Of a stretch of 25,936 bases of DNA, positions 8,354 to 17,617 are shown one piece after another. This DNA comes from Podochytrium sp. JEL0797. Taxonomy: Eukaryota > Chytridiomycota > Chytridiomycetes > Chytridiales > Chytriomycetaceae. Numbering within the stretch: the first letter of the stretch is position 1; each line of letters begins with the position of its first letter. The stretch spans positions 1 to 25,936 of the forward strand of contig JADGJG010000280.1 of NCBI GenBank assembly GCA_027596195.1. The letters run 5' to 3'. Both the position numbers and the translations under genes were made by a program. The notes beneath the pieces are model-generated. The model saw only the letters and a program-made list of their open reading frames with translations, searched no databases and was not told the DNA's origin.

Positions 8354-9950
8354 TTTATTCAAGGTTTATCCATCAAAAAATTGTTCGTTTAAAAGGGTTG
8401 GAAGCGCGAATTTCCTGAGCAAAATTCGCCTATCCGGCGTGGCTGGCTGGGGCAGTTTGTGATGATTTTTGATACGACAGGACAAGTCTGGACAGAGCGG
8501 TGGCGCCCAAAACCAAGTTCGACTCGATAGGGCTCGAAGCCGACGGGTTCCAAATTTACTGCGTTGTTGTAATTCAGGAGAAAGGGAGAGGGAAGAGAAA
8601 AGAGAAACCCCAACTTTATTATTCCGAGACGAATCTGGAAACAAGCGAAACAAATTTCGATTTTCCATGCCACGCCTTCCACGCAAATCGCGAACTTCCC
8701 CCTTCCCTTTCCATCTAAATCAGGCTTTTGGGGGTGGAGGGATGGAGTATGAAAACGAATCCTACGACTCTCGCGATCGCTTGCGACGCGTTTTTTTCCA
8801 AGACGAAGGGGTTTAGAAGGAAGCGAATGGGAATTAGAGTCAGAAATGCCACGCCTCTACTTGGGACCAAAAATCCCTGCGTTAAGGAGGTGTTAAGGAG
8901 GTGTTGGTGATGACTGGCGGACAAAAAGAGATATCTGATATCAAGAGGTCGATGATGATAAGAAATGGGCCAAATTGCAAATTCAATTCCCTTTTTTCAC
9001 ACCAGCGCGGCATATTCGGATGGGGCCGGCCAATTGGATTTTCGGCGCGAGAGCGGCCCGGGCCTGTAAATTTTCGCTTTTTCGCCTTGGAAGAAAATGC
9101 GTTGCCACGCCACACGGTCAGGCGCAGACCGTTTTCGCGTGACAGCATCGCAATCTGGCGTAACTCATCCACTGCGATGATCAATGGAGCGGGAAATAGC
9201 GATTCAATGCGATTCCAGAGGTGTGTTGTCGAGTTTGCGTTTTCCCTTTTGCCCCGCCTCCCGTCCACCGACCCCCTCCCTCAGCACTCAGCGAATTTCG
9301 ATACGAAGCAAAACACAGCGGGATGGAATCATATTCAATGGAAAATGTGGAGCTTGAATCACAGGACGTGGAATATGGGTCGAGGCGAAGTTGGCCGGAG
9401 TCGAAAAAGAGCGAAACCCAATATGGCCCCATGAGTGCACGCAATATGGCTTGAACGAATCGAACTATTCAGGCGAGCGAAGCCAACTCGATTTGTGGAA
9501 GTTTGGAAGGGTTGGGAATCAGGGGTGCATTGCGCTGAAACCGCGAAGCATGGCGCGCGAGGGAATTTCGACCATCATTTCTTGTCTCCAACCTTCTCAC
9601 TCCTTCTTCACTTCTCATTGTTTCTCCCTTCCAACCATCGCGAAATCTCTCTCTGAAATGTATTAGGTAATTCCTGTTCGTCGCTGACCGAAAATTGTCG
9701 GCATGCATCGTCATGGAATTTTCCGTGATTTTGGTGAGGTGATTTTGATCCCCAAAAACGAGTTATCAGTTCTCGACTTCGGATTTACAACCCGCGACGC
9801 CAACCCCCGCCGCCCCTCCACACACCCCACGCCTTCGTTTCTACTTGTCTCCTACCTCGCCACTACGCAGCCGGCGCCCCGATCCTCTCCTGAGCATTAG
9901 TCATCTCTCGCATCAACTCAGCCCGCCGATCACCGCCTTTTCACCCACGA
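8354..9950. other. Gene-poor region upstream of the SFP1-like gene
   Basis: About 1.6 kb in which I cannot support a gene. Open frames up to 177 codons exist (8901-9434 plus) but lack recognisable motifs, introns or flanking signals. The last 150 bp (from about 9780) are pyrimidine-rich and are probably the promoter or 5' leader of the gene starting at 9951. An 11-bp tandem duplication lies at 8881-8902. Confidence 0.5.
8881..8902. repeat. 11-bp tandem duplication
   Basis: GTTAAGGAGGT occurs twice head to tail, followed by GTTGG. No function is evident. Confidence 0.8.
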
Positions 9951-12900
9951 ATGGACCGCAGTATTTCGATGCAAACGCGCAACGCCGTGAAGCAAAAGTC
10001 TCTGGGACATCTTCCGTCCATACCGATGAGGAAATCTTCGTTCTCAGCCTCCGCCAGTTCGCCGCTCGCCTCAGCAGTTGTCATGTCTTCCATTCCCACT
10101 CCTACCGATGCTTCTCTTGGCCAAAGGGTGAAATCTGCCCAGCAATCACAACTACAGCCTGGTGTCAACATCAACTCGGAATTTTCGAACATGACAAGGT
10201 CAGTCAACTTTTCACATCAGCAAAACAAACGCCTCCCTGCCACCCTCCCTTTTCACTACATGTATTTGGCTGCACGGGAAGCATTTGCGAGCATCCATTT
10301 CGGTTATCCATTTCTTATCGGAGTGTCATTTCGGAATCTCCCGGAGCGTCACCAGCCCTCAAATCGAGGTCTAAAAATAGCTTTGGGATTTTTTCTCGAA
10401 CCCGATCTCCACAATTCCCTTGATTTCCAAATTTCAGACAAGATACTCATGGTCCTTTGTTCCCGCAGCACCCGCAAAATGTCTTCTCCAAGCCTCTCGT
10501 CCAAGTCTCTTTATTCTAGAACATCGGCCTCGGTCGGCACCCCTCAACGGTATGTAATAGACCCGGGTGTTGCGGCTTGTTATGCTCGTCACTTCTGGTT
10601 TCTCACTCGTAAATGAAATTTTAGATGGGCCCTACAACTTCCAGCCTCGTCAACAACCGCATTACTAAGTGCATCGGGACCATCGCCTGTTCGAAAACTT
10701 TCTGTTTCGTCACCCATTGACCAAACTGCGTCAACTGCTATTCCCACTGCCTCTTCTACTTCCATGAACAACATTTCTGCATTCGCTAGCCCGAAAATGG
10801 CATACAGCCCCGGTGGCGTCAACATCTTCCTCTCTTCCCCTTCGCTGTCGACCCGAATGCGCAACGCCAGCTCCAACGCTCACCTTGGCGGCAACTCCTC
10901 CTTGTCTTCGTCTCTGGAACTGAACCACGTGCTCACCGGAACCGGCAGCTTCAGCGCCAACGAGTCGACACTTGAAAAGGAGTTCTGCAAAGACTTCGTG
11001 TGCTGCGGACTCGTTTTGGAGGACCTCCATGAGCTCAACCAACACATTGTTGCGTGCCATCACGAGATGTCTTCACAGACGAGCGGCAACAACCATTGTG
11101 TCATGAGCGTCGGATTGGACGCTCTGTTTTTGAACGAGTTGGTTCCGGGAACCTTCAGTGTCAGCTCAGACACCACTGCTGTCGATTCTCAGTCTCCTCA
11201 GAACGGGAGCGACATCATGGCTTCCCCAAAGGGGTCTCTCTTCAGTCGAACCTCGTTGTCACCAGAAATGTCTCCTATGGCCGTCGCCGCCGCTGCCGCC
11301 GACATCATGAAGTTTGACGAGCAGGAGCCGCTGTTTTCTTTCTCGGAGGAGGATGAGAAGACGTTCACAGACACGATTGCGGAGCGACGGGATTCGGTGG
11401 ACACGTTGGATGAGGAGCAACAGCGCCAGGCCAAAGCGGGGATTGAGGACTTGTTCTCGTTTGACGATGATCTGTTTGAAAACAACCCAGTCGCGGCAAT
11501 GTTTGAGGACAGCCTTGTTGGAGTCGAGTTTTTGGGCCAGTTGGACCGCATTGGGTTGCAGCACTCGGCGCATCACCAAGCTGATGACGCTTTGGAACGG
11601 TACGCTTCACTATAGGGCATGTGCACGTCCATTCTGATCCGATTTTTTGTGATTAGATCACTTTCCCTCATGGGCTTACTCCACAACGAAGCCGGGCCAT
11701 TGTTGAACTCTGGTTCCATCGAATCATCATCTCCCCCCGTCGCACCAACCGTCCGTTTTGGCCCACATCACGAAGAAGACTACGCGCGGGGACACATCCA
11801 CACGTTCCCGTCGTCGGCCATCTCTCTGTCGGACATTTACCAAGAAATCGAAGACGACACCATGGACTCTGCTCCCCAACCCCCTGCCGTGCACATCATG
11901 AACGGCGCCTTCATCTCGAGTCCCACTATCGAGCCATCCACTCAATACAACTATGCGTCGTCTTGTTCGTCTGATTCTGAAATGTCGATTGGCGAGCAGG
12001 ACATTGAAGCGGAAGGGTTTGGCCTCTCTTCGTCTATCTCGTGCTCATCTTCGTCGTCGGATGAAGGGGACATTGACATTGAGACGTGGGAAGCTGAGTA
12101 CAACGGCCACCACCATTACGAGCAAATGGACCCCCACGCTCCCATCCACCCCCGTTACGTCCAAGCCACTGTGAAATCGGAGCAAGACGTCTTCAAGGTC
12201 CCCAAAGCGCCGAAACGCAGACAACAACCGCTGCAAATCAAAGTCCCCATCCCTGCGTCCCGATCATCGTCGTCTTCAACGAAAAAGAAGTCGTCTTCGA
12301 GCAGCTACAAATGCACCAAGAAGATGCGTGTCGGCAGCAGCTTCCTGAGCGTGCAGGCTGACAGCGTCATCACGGCCAGCAGCCCCACCATCGCCTCGAC
12401 GCCTCCCCACTTCCCGCGGAAAGCGTGCCGCAGCGCCGCCATGGCTTCGAATAACGAAATGGAAATCATGTCCTCGAAGGCTGGATGCACGTTGGTCCGC
12501 AAATCTTCTTCGGCGTTGAGTGCGGCGCTGTGTGCGGCCAAGGATGATGTGGCGGCTGGTTCGTCTCGGAAACCTCGGCGCTTTGTGCGAGAGGACGACG
12601 AGGAGGAGGATTATCTGTTGGAGGCAGTGCTTGGGGAGGAGAGTCCCATGGTTGAGGACGAGTACCAACCCTTAGCGGCTGTTGCGAGTGTGAACAAGCG
12701 CAAGAACGGGGCGGTTGCGAGTCGGAAGCGGAAGGAGGGTAGAACTCCTGCGAGTGTCAAGAAGACGGCTTGTGTCAAGGGAGAATCTTCCGCCGATGCG
12801 GCTGTCATGACGCCGCCCGCGAGGACACCTTCGAAAAAGGCTGCCATCCCGGATGCGGACTTGCCGAAACTGGACCCCGAGTTTGTGCGGAGGTTCAAGA

Positions 12901-13441
12901 GCCAAGCCGTTGCTCAGCAAGCAGCGTTGACGGCGACTGCCATCTCTGAAGGAGCCACTTTGGCGGACTTGGTGATTGCGCGGCTACCCAAGATCAAGGA
13001 GGGCGAGGAGAAGCGGTTGAAGCTTGGGTCGTTGTCGATTTTGGATCCCGACAGTGCCGAGAAGAGGTTCTTTTGTCCTGTTTGCAAGAAGGAGTACAAG
13101 AACGCAAATGGACTCAAGGTTTGTTTTTTTTGCTTTTGCTGCGCGTGGAGATTGATTGTTTTTGGTGGCTGATTTTTGTGTTCTTTCAACAGTATCACTT
13201 GAACCACTCCCACACGAAGCCCAACGAGCTTCCAAGCGGCTATTACTTTGGCAAGAAGAAGAAGGAAGCCGAGGACCTCACGAAGCCGTTTGTTTGCACG
13301 GTGGGTGCCTGTGGAAAGCGGTACAAGAACCTCAACGGTTTGAAGTACCACACGGAGCATGGTCATGTTCCTGGGGATTTCAAGGCGGCTGCAGTGAAGG
13401 CGGCTGGTGATGATTCCGAGGATGAGTCGGATGACGAGTGA
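9951..13441 (+). CDS. SFP1-like C2H2 zinc-finger transcription factor, 1004 aa
   Basis: Nuclear DNA-binding protein of the fungal Sfp1 type; in yeast Sfp1 drives ribosomal-protein and ribosome-biogenesis genes. Exons: 9951-10198, 10469-10549, 10625-11599, 11657-13118, 13193-13441. The first intron (270 nt) is long; an alternative acceptor at 10437 gives a stop soon after. A degenerate N-terminal finger (FVCCGLVLEDLHELNQHIVA, about residues 232-256) is typical of Sfp1. The C-terminal pair is Cys908/Cys911/His924/His929, split by the last intron, and Cys957/Cys962/His975/His980. Both fingers contain the Sfp1-like core KxYKNxNGLKYH. Between them lie Ser-rich, acidic and basic low-complexity regions. 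The protein ends in an acidic tail. The start has no upstream ATG in frame near it and fits a pyrimidine-rich leader. Confidence 0.88.
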
Positions 13442-13599
13442 CATTGGTGTCGTCGTGCTTGCCATTCTGTTTTTTTGGCGTGTAACTTTTGCGCAAGGGG
13501 GGTATGTGCCCCGGTTTTTGCTTATGGTTTCGTAGTGTTTTTTTTGTTGGGTTGTGTGTTGGTTTTTTGCATTCTTGTTCCCCCTTATACAAATCTAAA

Positions 13600-13605
13600 A
13601 ATAAA
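13600..13605 (+). terminator. Poly(A) signal AATAAA
   Basis: Canonical hexamer 158 nt after the stop of the SFP1-like gene. Confidence 0.65.
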
Positions 13606-13666
13606 GAGTGCGAAATGCACAAGCTTGTTGTTATTATCTCTGCTCAAAGAATTGAAAGTACACGAA

Positions 13667-13672
13667 TTTATT
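13667..13672 (-). terminator. Poly(A) signal AATAAA (minus strand)
   Basis: Canonical hexamer on the minus strand, 26 nt after the stop of the dipeptidase gene. Together with 13600-13605 it shows that the two convergent genes end about 60 bp apart. Confidence 0.65.
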
Positions 13673-13698
13673 TTCTGTAAACAAAATACAATTTCCAC

Positions 13699-15324
13699 TC
13701 ATTTGGGCACAGCGGCAACTTCTTCAAGGTAGGTCGCCAAAAGCTTAATTCCCTCGATGTAGTTGAACTTGTCAATCTTCTCGTTCGTGGAATGCGCCCC
13801 ATCGTCGGAACGGCCCATCGGCAGCAACAACACGGACTTGTTCAACGCTTCTTGGAAAGTGAGCGTCACAGGAATCGAGCCACCCTCGCGCGTGAGATCG
13901 GGCGAAGTCTTGAACACCTTTTCGATGGCCGATCTGGCCGCCACAAAGTTCCAGTTGTCCACATCCGCGACCCAACACTTCCCGCCCTGCGGAGCATCCA
14001 AACGCAAAGTGTTCTTGGATCCGAGCTTTTTGAATTCAGCTTCGACGTGCTTCTTGACCAACTCGGCAATCTTTTCGGGAGTCTGGTCGGGAACCGAGCG
14101 GATCGAAAATTTGCCCGTGACTTTGGCGGGAATGACCGTCTTGGCTCCAGGAGAATAGAACGCGCCTTCGATTCCATGGAGGGACAGCGACGGGAATCTC
14201 CATCTGCTCATGAGAGTGTCGCGCACAGACTCGTGAATCGTGGTCTGGGACTCGGTCGCGTTGTGAATGTCGGAAAGCGTAAAGTCGAGGTTCTGGTACA
14301 GAGAGTTTTCGGCTTCCGTCACGGGGGCCACGTCATCGTAGATTCCGGGGATCAAAATCTTTCCGGCGGGGGAGACGAGGGTTCCCATAACGTGGATGAG
14401 ATCCGTCATTGGCTCGTGCACGGTTCCGCCGAAAACGCCAGAATGGAGGTCCTTGGCAGGTCCAGCAACCTCCATCATAAAGTAGGAGACTCCACGGAGA
14501 CCGTACGTCAAGCATGGCTTCTTGGTTCCGAGCCAGTCTAAAAGGCGACGCGTTAATAATTGAAATCATTCGATCGCAAGCTCCCAATGACTCACAATTG
14601 TCAGAAATGCAGACGCAATCGACGTTCGCAAAGTATCGCTTGGCTTCTTGGAAGATGATGGCATCGAGACCTTCGGAGCCAGACTCTTCCATTCCCTCGA
14701 AGCACACCTTCAAGTTCACGGGGAGCTCTTTTCCGAGCGCTTGGTACGCTTCAACAACCCACAACCACGAAATGATGGGAGCCTTGTCGTCAGTGGAACC
14801 GCGTCCATAGATTCTGCCAGTCTCCTCCTCGTATACCATCTGGAAGGGCTCATATTTCCAGCCATCCTCCTTGAGGGCCTTTTGAAAAACAAAAACAACC
14901 GCATCAGTTTCTCGGAACAAAATCGGAACCACTCCAACGCGGGCAACTCAACTGGCTGAACGTCGTAATGTCCATACACCAACACTGTAGGCTTGTTGGT
15001 GCTCGTTCCGTACGTTCCGAGAATCACGGGAGGAAGATCGAGCGTCTGGCCCTGCAGCTCTTGCTTCCCAGGCATGTGCTCTTCAATGTCCGTGAAGTTG
15101 AGACGGGTCAGTTCGGTTTTGAGCCATGCACCCATTCGCATCACGTCGGGACGGTGCGAAGCATCGCCGGAGACACTTGGAAACAGTGGGGCTTTCGTTA
15201 GGGAATGGTTCCCGAAAACTGCTTGAGGTGAGGTTGTAGCTCACCTGGGGATGGCAATGGTCTCGCCGAGGCGTTCAATGTATTTGGACGTGTTGGCGTC
15301 AATGTGTTGGTAAAAGGCCTCCAT
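13699..15324 (-). CDS. DUG1: M20 metallodipeptidase, Dug1/CNDP2 type (Cys-Gly dipeptidase), 474 aa
   Basis: Cytosolic di-zinc (or manganese) dipeptidase that cleaves Cys-Gly and other dipeptides, a step of glutathione breakdown. Exons: 15324-15245, 15175-14953, 14878-14596, 14537-13699; introns are 58-74 nt, the first with a clean CCCTAAC branch site. The length matches human CNDP2 (475 aa). Metal-site motifs are all present: GHYDVQP (His96, Asp98), [10 protein letters not shown] (Asp131, bridging), [10 protein letters not shown] (Glu165 catalytic, Glu166), HSGVFGG in the dimerisation part and [11 protein letters not shown] near the C-terminus. The start MEAFYQHID aligns with the N-terminus of the family. 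It is divergent from the 42-aa protein gene, with 475 bp between the two ATGs. Confidence 0.93.
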
Positions 15325-15799
15325 TTTTGCTTGTTTTTTTTTTATTCGTTCCAACGGGTTCATTCGAGAGTTGGACCCTGTGGTAGAGAGATGGTGGCGC
15401 AAACTCGTTGATGCAGCGATAAAGAAGTGCAGGCAGTTGATAGGATGAAATCCTCGCGTGTTCGATGTGCGAATGCGACGCGATGTGCGAAATCTTATCG
15501 AATCCCGAGCAAGGAGACGGGAGGACGCGACCCAGAGCAATTCGCACAAACGCGATCCCTATTTGATCAAGTGTTACCAACGAATAGTGTTCCACTTCAT
15601 CACAAGGGTTCGTTCTATTTTCAGACCATCGTTGGTGGAGAATCTCCAGCGGACAGATGTCACATAATCTCCTGTGCGTTTATTATTCATGGCGCTCTGA
15701 CGTGTCCGAGATGGTGATATGCTTTGAAATTCGGATGAATAATCAACGCCTATAAAAAGAACTTTTTCCTCGTTTCAATCAACAAAAGAAAAATCACAA
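15325..15799. promoter_or_regulatory. Divergent promoter between dipeptidase and 42-aa protein
   Basis: No coding gene is supported here. A TATA box for the plus-strand gene lies at 15751-15757. For the minus-strand gene I see only a T-rich stretch just before its ATG. Confidence 0.5.
15751..15757 (+). promoter_or_regulatory. TATA box (TATAAAA)
   Basis: TATAAAA lies 49 nt before the ATG at 15800, which gives a plausible start of transcription about 20 nt before the ATG. Confidence 0.7.
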
Positions 15800-15928
15800 A
15801 TGTGCTTCCAAACAAAGTGTTCCAAGTGCGGCAAGACTACGTGGGGTGGCTGCGGCAAACACATCGAGTCCGCGATGGCCGGAGTCCCCGAAGCTGAAAA
15901 GTGCACCTGCCCAAGAGACAGCAAGTGA
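15800..15928 (+). CDS. Small cysteine-rich conserved protein, 42 aa
   Basis: The ORF starts MCFQTKCSKCGKTTWGGCG and ends CTCPRDSK. Six of the seven cysteines form CxxC or GxC arrangements (KCSKC, GGCG, CTC), which suggests zinc binding or a redox role. I recall similar short proteins with a CSKCGK-TWxGCGxH core in fungi and plants; their function is unknown to me. It has no signal peptide and no intron. A TATA box 49 nt upstream and an AATAAA 37 nt downstream make this a compact, probably well-expressed gene despite its size. Confidence 0.85.
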   Translation: MCFQTKCSKCGKTTWGGCGKHIESAMAGVPEAEKCTCPRDSK

Positions 15929-15965
15929 CCAAACTTTCTGCATTCTATCACGAGAAAACAAACCA

Positions 15966-15971
15966 AATAAA
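15966..15971 (+). terminator. Poly(A) signal AATAAA
   Basis: Hexamer 37 nt after the stop of the 42-aa protein and 36 nt before the end of the convergent secreted-protein gene. Confidence 0.65.
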
Positions 15972-16007
15972 GAAGATGTAATATTGTTGATCCAACTTTC
16001 ACTCGAA

Positions 16008-16760
16008 TCAATCCGTCTCCTGAGGCGCGGGCGGTGCGAACGTGGGGTATCCAGACGGCGCCCGACACAACTTGTCCTCGCACACCAACACCCCCGCGCA
16101 AACCACATCCACCATGCTCGACAGCCGTCCACACGTCTCCCCCTTATTGCTCACATACTTGCACACCCCCTGCTCACAACTCAACCCCGTTTGACAAACC
16201 GGACTCGTCGGGAGGGTCCCGCCACACACTTCCCCGGCCTCCGCGACGGGAACGTCATAAACGCAATACTGCGGCGCTCCATCCATGACAGGAGATCCGC
16301 ATTTGAGCCCCGCATCACAGATGGCCGAGTTCAGGATCGTGAGTGAGCGGTCGTGACAGATTTGACCCAAGGGATGCACGCGTTGGACGCAGATTTTTTT
16401 GTCTGAGCCAGCCTCCTCGGGTACGCATTTGAGTCCCGTTTCGCAGGTTTCCCAATAGTTCCATTTTCGGCTCGTGCATGAACCTCCGATGCCTTTTTTG
16501 TGTGGGCGACCCGATTTAGAAATTTAAAAACGCGACGTGCACAACACGTTTCGCGATCGGGATGTTTTTTGATAGTTACCATTCACGGGACCGCTTTTTT
16601 CTGTGTAGTGAGGAGAGGATACGCGAAAAGAAAATTAAATTGTGACGCAACGCGTGATCCCCCCAGCTGGTTGATATTTACCGTTCGTTTGAGCAGGATG
16701 TGCGTCTGCAGATGCAAAAAGTAATGCTGCCAAGAAAGCAACGCGAATGACGGAATTCAT
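16008..16760 (-). CDS. Secreted cysteine-rich protein, 194 aa, with 21-nt microexon
   Basis: Not assigned to a named family. Exons: 16760-16682, 16600-16580, 16492-16008. The N-terminus MNSVIRVAFLAALLFASADA is a clear signal peptide. The mature part is Cys-rich, with repeated spacing of the kind GLKC / GLSC / GVLVC and CxxG, and ends in a Pro-rich tail (PTFAPPAPQETD). This looks like disulfide-rich extracellular repeats. The microexon (EKSGPVN) keeps phase 1 on both sides, so it can be skipped without changing the frame. The acceptor of exon 3 (AAAAAAG) is weak; CGGAG nine nucleotides later would also stay in frame. The gene lies head to tail with another secreted-protein gene. Confidence 0.7.
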
Positions 16761-16837
16761 GGCACGGTTGGATTTATAAAATCGACAATTCCTTGGCGCT
16801 CGCGCCTCCAATCGATTTCGTATTTTCACATGAGGTA

Positions 16838-16843
16838 TTTATT
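16838..16843 (-). terminator. Poly(A) signal AATAAA (minus strand)
   Basis: Hexamer 6 nt beyond the stop at 16850; the position is close but the sequence is canonical. Confidence 0.5.
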
Positions 16844-16849
16844 CAAGTT

Positions 16850-17429
16850 TCACAATGCAAGGAACTCCTTCAAACAATCCAACCCCGTCACCCCCGCGTT
16901 CTCCACAACACCCCATTCCGTCAACGTCTTGACCCCAATCACCTCCACCAAAGCAACCCAATCCACCAACGGATCCAAATCGCAAAGACTCAATCCGCCG
17001 ACATGTGCACCTACATAACAATCGGGGTGGGAGGCGAATGCAAACTGCGAGATTTGAGTACAAGTCATGTCCGCGTTGTTGAGGAGCGGAATCAAGCTGG
17101 TTTGGAGACAGGATCGTACTTGGGTGAGCCAGAGTTGACCTTTGGGAGAGAATTTGGAGGCGTCGGTGATGAATTTGTTGCAGTTGGGTTGTCCGACTGC
17201 GTTTCAAGCGAGAGTGTCAGATAAGGATATCGAGAGCGGGAAGAGCGACTGAAAAGATCTCACAAATGAGGCTATATCCTGTTGGACCGCACGGATGAGC
17301 AGCTTCGAGGCAGGACAAGTAGAAGTTGCAGTTGGAGGTGTCCGGGTGTTGGCAAAGGGCCAGTGTTCCAATCGACGAGTTGAAAGCTGTGATCTGAGAC
17401 GCCAGAATAGCCAGGAGCAAGAACAGCAT
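16850..17429 (-). CDS. Secreted Cys-containing protein, 170 aa
   Basis: Exons are 17429-17264 and 17196-16850; the 67-nt intron has GTGAGA...ACGCAG. The ATG at 17429 opens a signal peptide (MLFLLLAILASQITA). The mature part has evenly spread cysteines and the run FYLSCLEAAHPCGPTGYSL, then NCNKF and KGQLWLTQVRSCLQ. I recall small secreted fungal proteins with FYxxCLE...CGPxGY...CLQ; the pattern is faintly stanniocalcin-like, but I would not name it so. The likely location is outside the cell; no membrane anchor is seen at the C-terminus. An upstream GTG in frame at 17486 is not a credible start. Confidence 0.72.
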
Positions 17430-17562
17430 GGAAGATGAACAATGGGCCAACCTCAAAGAGATTAAAAAGTCGAATTTTTTTCGCACGTGGTTCGAACTTC
17501 AATGTAGTTCGCATTTCCCTGAGAGAGAACCAACCAGCGCAAGCAACATATGACAATCGATT

Positions 17563-17568
17563 TTTATT
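17563..17568 (-). terminator. Poly(A) signal AATAAA (minus strand)
   Basis: Canonical hexamer 49 nt beyond the Hsp110 stop. Confidence 0.65.
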
Positions 17569-17617
17569 TAAAACGTTGGAGCACACGATCCAAATTTGAA
17601 GAAAAAAACAAACACAC

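Noticed and set aside
8515..8560. tRNA-like GGTTCCAAAT segment
   Set aside because: No matching T-stem, anticodon arm or acceptor stem around it. I found no convincing tRNA, rRNA or CRISPR array in the window.
8901..9434. 177-codon plus-strand frame in the gene-poor region
   Set aside because: No motif, no intron, no promoter or poly(A) context, and composition unlike the other proteins. Length alone is not enough.
16773..16778. TATAAA on the minus strand just before ATG 16760
   Set aside because: Only 12 nt before the ATG, too close to place a transcription start upstream of it; the signal-peptide start is convincing, so the TATA match is probably fortuitous.
17486..17486. Upstream GTG start for the 170-aa secreted protein
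   Set aside because: A nuclear gene would rarely start at GTG, and ATG 17429 begins a standard signal peptide.
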